Part shown: one piece after another, positions 1-8,747 of the stretch
Layout of the letters: each line of letters opens with the position of its first letter
How positions within the stretch are numbered: the stretch's first letter is position 1
From: an uncultured Clostridia bacterium
GTDB taxonomy: Bacteria > Bacillota > Clostridia > TANB77 > CAG-465
Reading direction: 5' to 3'
Assembly (NCBI GenBank): GCA_949106495.1
Contig: CARYZD010000009.1
Location: 27,229 to 91,228 of the forward strand
DNA: 64,000 nucleotides
Position numbers and translations under genes: made by a program
The notes under the pieces: model-generated
The model's database searches: none
What the model saw: the letters and a program-made list of their open reading frames with translations, nothing else
What the model was told of the DNA's origin: nothing

Positions 1-15
1 TAGGAGGACAAGAAA

Positions 16-264
16 ATGTATAAAAATTTATTAGAATACATAGTAAAAAATCTTGTTGCTTATCCTGAAAAAATTGAGATTTCTGAAGTTGAATGCGAAG
101 AAAAAACAATTTTAAAGTTAAAAGTAGCAAAAGAAGATATGGGTAGAATAATTGGTAAAGAAGGAAGAATAATTCGTTCTATTAGAGAAATTATATACGC
201 ATATGCTGCAAAAGAATCTAAAAAAGTATCTGTCGATGTTGATGAAGTAAAGGAGAACGCTTAA
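16..264 (+). CDS. khpA: KhpA, KH-domain RNA-binding protein
   Basis: This 82-residue protein is a single KH domain with the RNA-contacting GxxG loop intact (GKEG at residues 47-50, within GRIIGKEGR). The family (KhpA/YlqC) binds RNA in the cytoplasm, often together with KhpB, and affects cell division and translation in Gram-positive bacteria. It starts with an AGGAGG-like site at the window edge and is followed 4 bp later by rimM. The order khpA-rimM-trmD-rplS is the usual one in Bacillota, where ffh and rpsP normally lie just upstream, here outside the window. Confidence 0.93.
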   Translation: MYKNLLEYIVKNLVAYPEKIEISEVECEEKTILKLKVAKEDMGRIIGKEGRIIRSIREIIYAYAAKESKKVSVDVDEVKENA

Positions 265-268
265 GCCT

Positions 269-772
269 ATGCAAAGTGTTTTAATTGGACAGATAGTAAA
301 TGTACATGGTATTAAGGGTGAAGTAAAAGTTTATCCATATACAGATGATGTAGATAGTCTTTCAAAGAATTTAAAAAAAGTATATTTTGATGAAAACCTA
401 AAAGAAGGATTTAAAACTTCTTGTAGAGTTCAAAAAGGAATGTTACTTGTTAAAATTTCTGGAATAGACACTGTAGAAAAGGCAGAAGAATTAAGAAATA
501 AATATATTTATATTTCTGAAGATGCTTTAGAAACTCTTGAAGAAGATAGCTATTATGTAAAAGACTTAATTGGTCTTGAAGTAATAGATATAAGTAGTAA
601 TGAAGTTTTTGGAACATTAGATTATGTTTTTAATACAGGTGCAAATGATGTATATGAAATTACTACAACTAATAACACAAAAGTATATTTACCTGCTATA
701 AAACAAGTAATAAAAAAAGTGGATATAAAAGCAAGAAAAATCTATGTAGAAATAATGGAAGGATTAATATAA
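269..772 (+). CDS. rimM: 16S rRNA processing protein RimM
   Basis: RimM is a 30S maturation factor that binds ribosomal protein S19 and helps the 16S rRNA 3' domain mature. The 167 residues show the family layout: an N-terminal beta-barrel (about 1-85, beginning VLIGQIVNVHGIKGEVKV) and a C-terminal PRC-barrel (about 93-165, with the hallmark GANDVYEI). Length is normal. The ribosome site lies in the last codons of khpA, and trmD follows after one base, so the genes are probably translated as one operon. Confidence 0.95.
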   Translation: MQSVLIGQIVNVHGIKGEVKVYPYTDDVDSLSKNLKKVYFDENLKEGFKTSCRVQKGMLLVKISGIDTVEKAEELRNKYIYISEDALETLEEDSYYVKDLIGLEVIDISSNEVFGTLDYVFNTGANDVYEITTTNNTKVYLPAIKQVIKKVDIKARKIYVEIMEGLI

Positions 773-773
773 T

Positions 774-1463
774 ATGAAATTTATTGTGTTAACACTTTTT
801 AAAGAAATATTTGAACCTTTTGTAACAACTAGTATTATTAAAAGAACTATAGAAAAAGAGCTTGTCTCTATTGATGTAGTAGATATTAGAGATTTTACAG
901 AAGACAAACATAATAGAGTAGATTTTCCACCATATGGTGGTGGAAGTGGTATGATAATATCTGCAGAACCTTTAAGTAAAGCAATAGATTATTCTATTGA
1001 AAAACTTAAAAGTGATAATAAAGATATTAAAATAATATATATGTCACCAAGAGGAAAAGTATTAAATTATAATATTTCAAAAAAACTTTCTATTTCAAAT
1101 AATAATTATATTATAATATGTGGTCATTATGAAGGAATTGATGAGAGAATAATTGATGAATATAATGTTGAAGAAATTTCAATTGGAGATTATGTACTTA
1201 CTGGTGGAGAACTTGCGAGTCAAGTTTTAATGGATAGTGTTATACGTCTTTTACCAGGAGCAATTAGTGAGGATTCATTAATTGAAGAATCTCATACTAA
1301 TAATTTACTAGAGTATCCACAATACACAAAGCCTTATGACTTTCGTGGAAGAATTGTACCAGATGTATTAATTTCTGGACATCACAAAAAAATAGCAGAA
1401 TATAGAAAACAAGAATCTATAAGAATCACTAAAAAATTTAGACCTGATCTTTTAGATAAATAA
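774..1463 (+). CDS. trmD: tRNA (guanine-N1)-methyltransferase TrmD
   Basis: TrmD methylates G37 of tRNAs that carry G36, using S-adenosylmethionine, and so prevents +1 frameshifting. The 229-residue protein has the SPOUT trefoil-knot signatures: PPYGGGSGM near residue 55, CGHYEGIDERI near 117-127 and IGDYVLTGGELA near 138-149. The C-terminal tRNA-binding helical part is complete. It is separated from rimM by one base and leads into rplS after 47 bp with no terminator in between. Confidence 0.96.
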   Translation: MKFIVLTLFKEIFEPFVTTSIIKRTIEKELVSIDVVDIRDFTEDKHNRVDFPPYGGGSGMIISAEPLSKAIDYSIEKLKSDNKDIKIIYMSPRGKVLNYNISKKLSISNNNYIIICGHYEGIDERIIDEYNVEEISIGDYVLTGGELASQVLMDSVIRLLPGAISEDSLIEESHTNNLLEYPQYTKPYDFRGRIVPDVLISGHHKKIAEYRKQESIRITKKFRPDLLDK

Positions 1464-1510
1464 AAAAACAATGAATAAATAATTCCAAAATAAGGGAGGG
1501 AAAATTAGAA

Positions 1511-1858
1511 ATGGATATAATAAACGCTATTGAAAACGAATATAAAAAAGAAGAAGTAGTACCTTTTAACATAGGTGATACTGTTGATGTACACGTAAAA
1601 ATTAAAGAAGGAAATAAAGAAAGAATCCAAATATTTACAGGTACAGTTATAAAACGTCAAAACAGTGGTTTAAATGAAACTTTCACAGTAAGAAAAATCT
1701 CTTATGGTGTTGGTGTTGAAAAAACATTCCCAACTCATTCACCAAAAATTGCTAAAATTGAAGTTAAAAGAGTTGGTAAAGTTAGACGTGCTAAATTATA
1801 CTACTTAAGAGATAGAGTAGGTAAAGCTGCTAAAACTAAAGAAAAAATACAAAAATAA
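1511..1858 (+). CDS. rplS: 50S ribosomal protein L19
   Basis: This is the 115-residue ribosomal protein L19, located at the 30S-50S interface. Recognisable features are the [16 protein letters not shown] start, [23 protein letters not shown], and the basic C-terminus [16 protein letters not shown]. An AAGGGAGGG ribosome site at about 1492-1500 fixes the ATG. It closes the khpA-rimM-trmD-rplS unit and is followed by a hairpin. Confidence 0.97.
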   Translation: MDIINAIENEYKKEEVVPFNIGDTVDVHVKIKEGNKERIQIFTGTVIKRQNSGLNETFTVRKISYGVGVEKTFPTHSPKIAKIEVKRVGKVRRAKLYYLRDRVGKAAKTKEKIQK

Positions 1859-1877
1859 TTAGTAGTATATATAGTAA

Positions 1878-1917
1878 GCTCCCAGTGTTTAACAAAAAAT
1901 TAATTACTGGGAGTTTA
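1878..1917 (+). terminator. hairpin after rplS
   Basis: CTCCCAGT pairs perfectly with ACTGGGAG (1879-1886 with 1906-1913). Only three T residues follow, so termination may be partial and rbgA may be co-transcribed. Confidence 0.6.
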
Positions 1918-1964
1918 AATATATATTAATAAGTTAGATAATAATGTTGAAAGGAAGTGAAAAA

Positions 1965-2843
1965 ATGGAAAATAAAATGAATATTAACTGGTATCCAGGT
2001 CATATGGTTAAAGCTCAAAATGATATTAAATCTGCTATTAAATTAATAGATATAGTAGTAGAAGTATTAGATGCAAGAATTCCTTTATCAAGTCGTAATC
2101 CAATAATAGATGAATTGAGTCAAGACAAACAAAGAATAATTGTCTTAAATAAATCAGATTTAGCAGATGACGTAGAAACTGAAAAATGGATTAAGTATTT
2201 TTCAAAAAATAATATGTCTTGTATAGCAGTTAATTCATCACTTCCACAAGATATAAAAAAAATAATATCTACTATAGTAGAAAAGGGAAAAATAGCATAT
2301 AAAGACAAAGTAGAAAAGACTATAGTAGATTATAAACCAATTTATAGAGTACTAATTGCAGGTATACCTAATGTTGGTAAATCTACAATAATAAATAAAA
2401 TAGCAAAAAGAAATGCAGCTAATGTATCAAATAAACCAGGGGTTACAGTAAGAAATCAATGGATAAGGGTACAAGATAATATTGAGTTGTTAGATACACC
2501 CGGCCTTTTGTGGCCGAAGTTAGATAGTAATAATGCAGGTGAGAAGCTTGCGTTAACAGGAAATATAAAACAAGAAATATTAGACTTAGAAGGTCTTGCT
2601 TGTATTGGTATTGAGTATTTATTAGCAAATGATAAATATAAAGGAATGTTTATAGAAAAATATAAATTAGAGGAAGATGAAATACTGTATATAGATTCAT
2701 ATGATATACTTGAATTACTAGGAAGAAAAAGGGGATGTTTGGTTTCTGGTGGAAACGTAAATTTAGAAAAAGCATCTAAAATATTCTTAGATGAGCTTAA
2801 AGCAGGTAAGATTGGAAAAATAAGTCTAGAAAATGTAAACTAG
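1965..2843 (+). CDS. rbgA: ribosome biogenesis GTPase RbgA (YlqF)
   Basis: RbgA is a circularly permuted GTPase needed for late assembly of the 50S subunit. The permuted order is visible: G4 NKSD near residue 65 comes before G1 (GIPNVGKST, near 131-139) and G3 (DTPG, near 176). The N-terminal NWYPGHMVKA motif is the family signature. I chose the ATG at 1965, not the in-frame ATG at 1944, because GGAAGTGA at about 1953-1960 gives normal spacing only for the later start. The protein is then 292 residues, a usual length. The downstream gene here is proS, whereas rnhB is common in relatives. Confidence 0.94.
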   Translation: MENKMNINWYPGHMVKAQNDIKSAIKLIDIVVEVLDARIPLSSRNPIIDELSQDKQRIIVLNKSDLADDVETEKWIKYFSKNNMSCIAVNSSLPQDIKKIISTIVEKGKIAYKDKVEKTIVDYKPIYRVLIAGIPNVGKSTIINKIAKRNAANVSNKPGVTVRNQWIRVQDNIELLDTPGLLWPKLDSNNAGEKLALTGNIKQEILDLEGLACIGIEYLLANDKYKGMFIEKYKLEEDEILYIDSYDILELLGRKRGCLVSGGNVNLEKASKIFLDELKAGKIGKISLENVN

Positions 2844-2861
2844 ATGGAAGGATTTGATAAA

Positions 2862-4298
2862 ATGGAAAATAAAGAATTTGTTAAAGATTTAACTAAAATG
2901 GAAGTTGATTTTGCAAAATGGTATACAGATATAGTTTTAAAAGCTGAACTTGTAGACTATGCACCAATAAAAGGATTTATGGTTATTAGACCATATGGAT
3001 ATGCATTATGGGAAAATATTCAAAATGTATTAGATACAGAGTTTAAAAAACTTGGACATAAAAATTGTTATTTCCCAGCACTTATTCCAGAATCATTATT
3101 AAATAAAGAAAAGGAACATGTTGAAGGATTTGCACCAGAAGTTGCATGGGTAACTCATGGTGGAGAAAAAGAATTAGAAGAAAAATTATGTTTTAGACCT
3201 ACATCTGAGACAATAATTTGTACAATGTATGCAAAATGGTTACATTCATATAGAGAATTACCATTTTTATATAATCAATGGGCAAATGTTGTAAGATGGG
3301 AAAAAACAACAAGACCATTTTTAAGAACTTCGGAATTTTTATGGCAAGAAGGACATACTATACATGAAACTCCAGAAGAAGCTATGAAAGAGACATTACA
3401 AATGCATAAAGTATATGCAGATTTCTTAAGAAATTATATGGCAATGCCAGTAATAATGGGAGAAAAATCTGAAAAAGAAAGATTTGCAGGAGCAGAAAGA
3501 ACTTATACAGTAGAAGCTATGATGCATGATGGAAAAGCACTTCAAGCAGGGACATCACATTATTTAGGTCAACATTTCTCAAAGGCTTTTGATATTAAAT
3601 TCCAAAATAGAAATGGAGAGTTTGAAAATCCATATCAAACATCTTGGGGTGTTTCAACAAGAATGATTGGTGGACTTATTATGACTCATGGAGATAATCG
3701 TGGACTTAAAATGCCACCAAAAATAGCACCAACTCAAATTGTAATAGTTCCTATTGCTCAACAAAAAGAAGGAGTGCTAGATAAAGTAAATGAAATGAAA
3801 GAAACTTTATCTAAGAAATTTAGAGTAGAATTAGATGATAGAGCAGAAGTTACACCAGGATTTAAGTTTAATCATTGGGAGCTTAGAGGTGTACCAGTAA
3901 GAATTGAAATTGGACCAAGAGATATAGAAAATAATGAATGTATATTATTTAGACGTGATACATTAGAAAAAGAAACAATATCACTAGATAGTTTAGATGA
4001 AAAATTAGAATCATTAATGGAAGATATCCAAAATAATATGTTAAAAATGGCAGAAGAAAATTTAGAAAATAGAACTTTCTATGCACATGATTTAGATGAA
4101 TATGTAAAACTATTTGAAGAAAAAGAAGGTTTTGCAAAAATAATGTGGTGTGGAGATAGAGCTTGTGAAGATAAAGTAAAAGAGATGAATTCAACTACAT
4201 TTAGATGTATTCCATTTAATGAGGATAAATTTCAAGACACATGTACTATATGTGGTAAAAAAGCAAATCATATGATTTATGCTGCAAGACAATATTAA
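2862..4298 (+). CDS. proS: prolyl-tRNA synthetase, archaeal/eukaryotic-type (type 3)
   Basis: This class II synthetase charges tRNA-Pro. At 478 residues it is the short archaeal/eukaryotic-like form, without the bacterial INS editing domain. Motif 2 is seen at RPTSETIICTMYAKW, and motif 3 at GGLIMTHGDNRG. The C-terminus has the extra zinc-binding domain with four cysteines (MWCGDRAC and CTICGK) and ends in tyrosine, as in the type 3 family. The start at 2862 is preferred because GGAAGG at about 2846-2851 lies inside any longer version. Lack of internal editing makes the YbaK-type deacylase at 35.4 kb a likely partner (inference). Confidence 0.95.
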   Translation: MENKEFVKDLTKMEVDFAKWYTDIVLKAELVDYAPIKGFMVIRPYGYALWENIQNVLDTEFKKLGHKNCYFPALIPESLLNKEKEHVEGFAPEVAWVTHGGEKELEEKLCFRPTSETIICTMYAKWLHSYRELPFLYNQWANVVRWEKTTRPFLRTSEFLWQEGHTIHETPEEAMKETLQMHKVYADFLRNYMAMPVIMGEKSEKERFAGAERTYTVEAMMHDGKALQAGTSHYLGQHFSKAFDIKFQNRNGEFENPYQTSWGVSTRMIGGLIMTHGDNRGLKMPPKIAPTQIVIVPIAQQKEGVLDKVNEMKETLSKKFRVELDDRAEVTPGFKFNHWELRGVPVRIEIGPRDIENNECILFRRDTLEKETISLDSLDEKLESLMEDIQNNMLKMAEENLENRTFYAHDLDEYVKLFEEKEGFAKIMWCGDRACEDKVKEMNSTTFRCIPFNEDKFQDTCTICGKKANHMIYAARQY

Positions 4299-4311
4299 TT
4301 ATATAAAATAA

Positions 4312-4339
4312 AAAAGAAGTACTTTAAAGTGCTTCTTTT
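4312..4339 (+). terminator. terminator after proS
   Basis: AAGAAGTACTT pairs with AAGTGCTTCTT (one G-T pair, loop TA) and is followed by TT. The hairpin lies just before the ribosome site of the next gene. Confidence 0.7.
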
Positions 4340-4364
4340 GTGCGTTATAGGAGGTTTTACAAAA

Positions 4365-5156
4365 ATGGATAAAGTATATTTTTTATGGTTACAAAAAATA
4401 GCAAGCTTAAGTGATAAATTTAATGCTAAAGTATATGATAAAATAAAACAATGTATAAAAAATATTTATTATAATAATTATAAAGATACAGATAAACTTA
4501 AAGAAATGGGAATAAGCGATAGTATAATAAATATTATTTTAGATAAAAATATAAAAGATGAAATAGTAGTTTTATATAATATCATTATAGATAAAGGTTA
4601 CTATATAATTACAATTGAAGATGAAGAGTATCCAAGAATATTACTTACGAAGGAATTTGAAATTCCATTTATATATATTACTAATTTAAAATTAAATCTA
4701 AATAATAAAAATATATATTTATATTATAATGATTACTATACAAAATATGCTAAAAATCTCATAGAGTATTTTGGTAAAATAATACATGAAAATAAATGTA
4801 ATGTTTTTACAGAGTATAATTCTAAAAAAGTAAAAAAGGTAGAAATTATTTCAGGTGATATTTTTTCTAATTTTTTTTGGTTTAGTTCTAATAATATTAT
4901 TTTACCAAATTATAAATATTTAAATAATTTTAAATTTAATATTATAAACTCTTTAGTTATAATTGAAGCTAAATATGAAGAAAAAATAGTTAAAATAGTT
5001 GATGAGTTTATAGAAAATAATAAAGATATATATGTAGTTCCATCAAATATTTTTAATAAAAATTGTTATTTTTCAAATTACTTAATAAAACAAGGTGCAG
5101 ACATTATATTAAATAAATGGGATTTAAAATTTATACTTAGCAGTATTATTAGTTGA
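4365..5156 (+). CDS. divergent, probably degenerate DprA/Smf-like protein
   Basis: This 263-residue protein keeps the two ends of the DprA (DNA-processing protein A) fold. EEYPRILL followed by PFIYITNL (about residues 86-106) resembles the start of the Rossmann domain. VVPSNIFNKN...SNYLIKQGADIIL (about 224-250) matches the conserved DprA tail (VPGNIF...GTNxLIKxGA). The middle lacks the usual GSR phosphate-binding loop and is very Asn/Lys/Ile/Tyr rich. DprA normally loads RecA on incoming single-stranded DNA. Here that function is doubtful. GGAGG at about 4350 selects the ATG at 4365. The topA gene, often next to dprA, is absent, and srtB follows. The family call is mine from short motifs and needs a profile search. 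Confidence 0.6.
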   Translation: MDKVYFLWLQKIASLSDKFNAKVYDKIKQCIKNIYYNNYKDTDKLKEMGISDSIINIILDKNIKDEIVVLYNIIIDKGYYIITIEDEEYPRILLTKEFEIPFIYITNLKLNLNNKNIYLYYNDYYTKYAKNLIEYFGKIIHENKCNVFTEYNSKKVKKVEIISGDIFSNFFWFSSNNIILPNYKYLNNFKFNIINSLVIIEAKYEEKIVKIVDEFIENNKDIYVVPSNIFNKNCYFSNYLIKQGADIILNKWDLKFILSSIIS

Positions 5157-5181
5157 CAATTTTTTTTGTTCATTATATAAT
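5153..5181 (+). promoter_or_regulatory. sigma-A promoter for srtB
   Basis: TTGACA (5153-5158) and TATAAT (5176-5181) are both consensus and are separated by 17 bp. The -35 box overlaps the stop codon of the upstream gene. Confidence 0.8.
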
Positions 5182-5208
5182 TTTAACTATGAAAAGAGGA
5201 GATATATT

Positions 5209-6054
5209 ATGGGTGAAAAAGACCTAGAAAAGATAGAAAAAAAAGAGGACATAACTAGCGCTAGAAATGGCAATACAGAAAAAAAACAAAAGAAAAAAAG
5301 CAGTGCTTTAGATAAAGTAATATCATTAGTTATACTCATAGTTTGTATAATTGGTTTAATATATTCTGGAAGTAAATTATATAAATGGTTATTAAATAAT
5401 GTAAAAAGCAATAAAGTAATGACTGAAATAAATGATATTGCTGGAGTATCAGATATAACAAAAGACCAAAATCCAGGTGCTGAGTTTGGTTTAGATTTTG
5501 AAGCTTTAACAGCATATAATCCAGATATAGTTGGATGGATTAGAGTGCCAGGAACTTCAATAAGCTATTCTTTGGTTCAAGCAGCAGATAACCAAAAATA
5601 TTTAAGACATTCTATAGATCATACATGGAATGAGTTTGGATGGCCATTTTTGGACTATAAGAATAGTCCAGATTTTACAGATAGAAATACTGTAATGTAT
5701 GGTCATAATATAGTAAGTGGTTTAATGTTTGCAGACCTTTTACATATATATAATGGAGTTTTGGGAACAGATGTTGAAATAGATATATATAGAAAAGATT
5801 ATAGGTTGTTAACATATAAAGTGTTTTCTGCATATGTTTGTGATCCAGAGTCATATTATTTAACAACAAAATTCCAGTCAGATGAAACATATTCAACATA
5901 TTTAAATACAATGATGTCAAGAAGTGTAATTAATTTTAACCAAACAGTTGGGGTAGATGATTCGGTTATTACATTACAAACTTGTACATCAGATGCTAAA
6001 AGAAGAGTTGTTATACATGCAAAATTAATTTCTAATACAGAAATGCCTAGATAA
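5209..6054 (+). CDS. srtB: class B sortase
   Basis: Sortases cleave surface proteins at a sorting motif and link them to peptidoglycan or to each other outside the membrane. This 281-residue protein has a lysine/glutamate-rich cytoplasmic start, one TM segment (about 40-62) and a class B catalytic domain. Class B features are GWIRVPGTSISY, the FLDYKN segment, His166 in MYGHN, Cys259 in TLQTC and Arg at 265-266. All three catalytic residues are present. It has its own promoter and a ribosome site (AGAGGAG), and a strong hairpin follows. No obvious NPQTN-type substrate lies beside it. The nearest candidate target is the Cna-B protein 37 kb away. Confidence 0.9.
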   Translation: MGEKDLEKIEKKEDITSARNGNTEKKQKKKSSALDKVISLVILIVCIIGLIYSGSKLYKWLLNNVKSNKVMTEINDIAGVSDITKDQNPGAEFGLDFEALTAYNPDIVGWIRVPGTSISYSLVQAADNQKYLRHSIDHTWNEFGWPFLDYKNSPDFTDRNTVMYGHNIVSGLMFADLLHIYNGVLGTDVEIDIYRKDYRLLTYKVFSAYVCDPESYYLTTKFQSDETYSTYLNTMMSRSVINFNQTVGVDDSVITLQTCTSDAKRRVVIHAKLISNTEMPR

Positions 6055-6063
6055 TAATTTAGA

Positions 6064-6097
6064 AAGTGCATACTAAGGAATTAGTATGTACTTTTTT
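6064..6097 (+). terminator. terminator after srtB
   Basis: AAGTGCATACTAA pairs with TTAGTATGTACTT around a GGAA loop and is followed by six T residues. Confidence 0.85.
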
Positions 6098-6118
6098 GTA
6101 AAATTATGATGAAAAATA

Positions 6119-6147
6119 TTTACAAAGAGATTAGAATGTTATATAAT
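6119..6147 (+). promoter_or_regulatory. sigma-A promoter
   Basis: TTTACA (6119-6124) and TATAAT (6142-6147) are 17 bp apart, 23 bp before the next start codon. The short leader holds GAGGGGAG. Confidence 0.7.
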
Positions 6148-6170
6148 TTTTACCCTGCAGTAGAGGGGAG

Positions 6171-7298
6171 ATGGAGTCCTTGCAGAGATTGCAATTTGAT
6201 ATAGGAGAACAAATTTCTAGAAAAGAATATCTAAAAAGAAAGAGAAGAAATTCCAAACTTTTAAAAAAGAGAAGTAAAATAACATATATATTAATGGCTA
6301 CTTTTATGGCCTTAGCTGTTTATATAGTAGTACAAATTATAATATATAGAAAATATAATAATTTTAAATTAACTTTAGATGATGGTGTAAATGCTCAAAC
6401 AGTTTATAATATATACTATGTTACAGAAGGTTATACATATGATCCAGTTTATTCAATTAGTACAATATCTTCACTTGGACAAAATGAGAAAGCAATTTTG
6501 CCATCAAGTAATATAGATGATATTGTTGTTGAAAAAGATTATCTATATGGAATAAGAGATGGGATTTTGTGTAAAGTTACTAAGGACAAGTATGAAATTG
6601 AAGAAATAATTAATGATGATGTTAAAAGATACATTAAGCATAATAATTTTATATTATATACTTCATCAGATAGTGATATATTAAAAGAATATAATGTTGA
6701 TACAAAAGAAATTAAGACTTTTGATATTTCAAATGTTGAACAAATTCTTGCAAATGATAATAATGTATTTTGTATTACACATACAACTGGAGAAAAAGCA
6801 ATATATAGATTTAATTATGATGGACAAGATAAAGCCAAAATATCAGGGGACGAAAAGGTATCTTATGCTATTGAAGATAATGGAAAGATATATTTTGTAA
6901 ATAAAAGTGATTCAAATAAAGTATATAAAGTAGATGCTTATGGCGGAAATTTATTAAAGCTTGGAGATATAAAAAGTGTTGGAAGCACAGGAAAAACAGA
7001 ACTTGTAAATGGAAGTAAGTATATGTTTGTTAGTGATAACAAATTTTACTATGTTAATCCAGATGATGAAGATTCATTATGGTGTTATGACTTAGAAAAT
7101 GGAAATAATGAAAGAATAATCTCTGCATCAGTAGAAATACTTCAAAACGTAGATAATACGGTTTTTTATAAAATAGATAAAGAAATGGGGGTATATCTAT
7201 ATAACTATGAAACAAAGTTTATGTCTCTTGTAACTAAAAGAAGAGTTAAAGAATTTGTTATTGATACATATGAAGACATAGTTCGAGAAGTTGAGTAA
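6171..7298 (+). CDS. membrane-anchored, beta-propeller-like extracytoplasmic protein
   Basis: The 375-residue protein has a basic cytoplasmic N-terminus (KRKRRNSKLLKKR), one TM segment (about 42-62) and a large outside domain. That domain contains repeated short blade-like units in which two hydrophobic strands alternate with Asp/Asn turns (for example DYLYGIRDGILCKV, NKFYYVNPDDEDSLWCYDLENGN). This pattern resembles the DUF5050/propeller families of Clostridia, but I cannot name an activity. GAGGGGAG directly upstream supports the ATG. The gene at 18.99 kb has the same architecture and may be a distant paralogue. Confidence 0.6.
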   Translation: MESLQRLQFDIGEQISRKEYLKRKRRNSKLLKKRSKITYILMATFMALAVYIVVQIIIYRKYNNFKLTLDDGVNAQTVYNIYYVTEGYTYDPVYSISTISSLGQNEKAILPSSNIDDIVVEKDYLYGIRDGILCKVTKDKYEIEEIINDDVKRYIKHNNFILYTSSDSDILKEYNVDTKEIKTFDISNVEQILANDNNVFCITHTTGEKAIYRFNYDGQDKAKISGDEKVSYAIEDNGKIYFVNKSDSNKVYKVDAYGGNLLKLGDIKSVGSTGKTELVNGSKYMFVSDNKFYYVNPDDEDSLWCYDLENGNNERIISASVEILQNVDNTVFYKIDKEMGVYLYNYETKFMSLVTKRRVKEFVIDTYEDIVREVE

Positions 7299-7368
7299 TA
7301 ATATTGAAATATATAAGCAACAAAAATAAAATAATAGGTATAAAAACCCAAAAATAGAAAAATAATTG

Positions 7369-7397
7369 TTGAATATGAAAAATATATAAGATATAAT
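7369..7397 (+). promoter_or_regulatory. sigma-A promoter
   Basis: TTGAAT (7369-7374) and TATAAT (7392-7397) are separated by 17 bp, 30 bp before the dockerin-like gene. Confidence 0.65.
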
Positions 7398-7426
7398 TTA
7401 GTTAACAGTGATGGGGAGGTATGTTT

Positions 7427-7714
7427 ATGAAAAATAAAATAAAATTTGGCACTCTTGCATTAGTTGCAGGTATTTCTATGAGTTCGCAAGCTTTTGCTGT
7501 TGCATATCAACCAAATATTGATGAGACTATAAAAGTAGATAGAATTGAAAGCTTGATAGAATATGAATATACAGAAGCTGATTCTGCAAGAATTATTGAT
7601 ATTTATCTTAATGGCGAGGAACTATCTGCAGAAGATTTAAAAAAATATGATATAGATCAAAATGGAATAGTAAATGCAAATGATGCTGCTATGGTATATG
7701 ATCTAATTAAATAA
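7427..7714 (+). CDS. secreted protein with dockerin-like EF-hand
   Basis: A typical signal peptide (KNKIKF, hydrophobic core, cleavage near SQAFAV, about residue 25) leads into a short 70-residue mature protein. Its C-terminus has a calcium-loop sequence, DIDQNGIVNANDA, followed by a helix (MVYDLI). This is the F-hand pattern of a type I dockerin repeat. The preceding segment SARIIDIYLNGEELSAEDL looks like a degenerate first repeat. Dockerins normally attach enzymes to cohesins, and no cohesin is seen here. GGGGAGGT ends directly against the ATG at 7421, so I place the start at the next ATG, 7427. Confidence 0.65.
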   Translation: MKNKIKFGTLALVAGISMSSQAFAVAYQPNIDETIKVDRIESLIEYEYTEADSARIIDIYLNGEELSAEDLKKYDIDQNGIVNANDAAMVYDLIK

Positions 7715-7734
7715 TATATTACTTAAATTATAAG

Positions 7735-7764
7735 GAGGTAACCAATTATAGGTTATCTCTTTTA
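7735..7764 (+). terminator. terminator after dockerin-like gene
   Basis: GAGGTAACC pairs with GGTTATCTC (one G-T pair) around a 7-base loop and is followed by TTTT. Confidence 0.75.
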
Positions 7765-7843
7765 ATTTTTATCATTTTCTTGAATTTATTAGGCTTTTGT
7801 AATATAATATTACATATATTGTGCCTTTTGAAAGGTGGATTTT

Positions 7844-8728
7844 ATGAAGAAAGTTAAACTAATATATAATTCGATTGCAGGACAAAGTAAATTTACTCAT
7901 TTTTTAGATAATGTAATTGAAAAATTTATGCAAAATAATTTAGAAGTAGTAATATATAGAGCTGGCGAAAAGAATAATTTAGAAGAGTTTTTAATGAATT
8001 CGGATAATGAAGCGAATTTATATGGAATAATTGTTGCAGGTGGAGATGGAACTATTAATAAAGTTGTAACAATATTGATGAAATATAATATTAAAACACC
8101 TCTTGGCGTAATACCAGCAGGAACATCAAATGATTTTGCTAAACATATTAATATGCCAAGTAGTTATGTAGAATCTGTAGATAAGATATTAGAAAATAAT
8201 GTACATGGTGTTGATGTAGGAAAAGCAAACGAAAAATATTTTATTAATGTATGTTCAGCAGGATTATTTACTAATTCATCTCAAAGAGCAGATCCAAACT
8301 TAAAAAAGACTTTGGGTAAAGTATCTTATTTTATTACTGGTGCAAAGGAATTGTTTAAATTTAGACCATTTAGTGTCAAAATTACAGTAGACAATGAAAC
8401 TTTTCTTGAAAAAATAAATTTATTTATAATATTTAATGGGAGCAGTGTTGGCGGAATGAAATATTTTTCTTCTGATTCTAGCATTCATGATGGGCTTTTA
8501 GATTTAATTATTATTAAAAATTGTAATTTACATGAAGTTGCAAGATTACTTGCAAAAGCCTTATCTGGAAATTTAGATGACCAAAATATTATTTATAGGA
8601 AAACAAAAAAAGTATGTATAGAGAAGATAAAAGGAAATTGTGATAGACCTGATGTAGATGGAGATGAAGGCCCAGAATTTCCAATTAATGTAGAATGTAT
8701 AGAAAACGGAATAAATATGTTTTTATAA
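7844..8728 (+). CDS. diacylglycerol/lipid kinase, YegS/BmrU family
   Basis: The family phosphorylates diacylglycerol or related lipids with ATP at the inner face of the membrane and recycles lipid from teichoic acid synthesis. The 294-residue protein shows the N-terminal NSIAG loop, the nucleotide-binding GGDGT (about residue 66) with INKVV, and PAGTSNDFA (about 91-99). The C-terminal domain ends in the usual DVDGDEGPEFP region. AAAGGTGG at 7831-7838 selects the ATG at 7844 over the upstream GTG. A dGTPase-like gene follows 19 bp later, suggesting co-transcription. Confidence 0.85.
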   Translation: MKKVKLIYNSIAGQSKFTHFLDNVIEKFMQNNLEVVIYRAGEKNNLEEFLMNSDNEANLYGIIVAGGDGTINKVVTILMKYNIKTPLGVIPAGTSNDFAKHINMPSSYVESVDKILENNVHGVDVGKANEKYFINVCSAGLFTNSSQRADPNLKKTLGKVSYFITGAKELFKFRPFSVKITVDNETFLEKINLFIIFNGSSVGGMKYFSSDSSIHDGLLDLIIIKNCNLHEVARLLAKALSGNLDDQNIIYRKTKKVCIEKIKGNCDRPDVDGDEGPEFPINVECIENGINMFL

Positions 8729-8747
8729 TAAAAGGAGGTGTTAAGTC

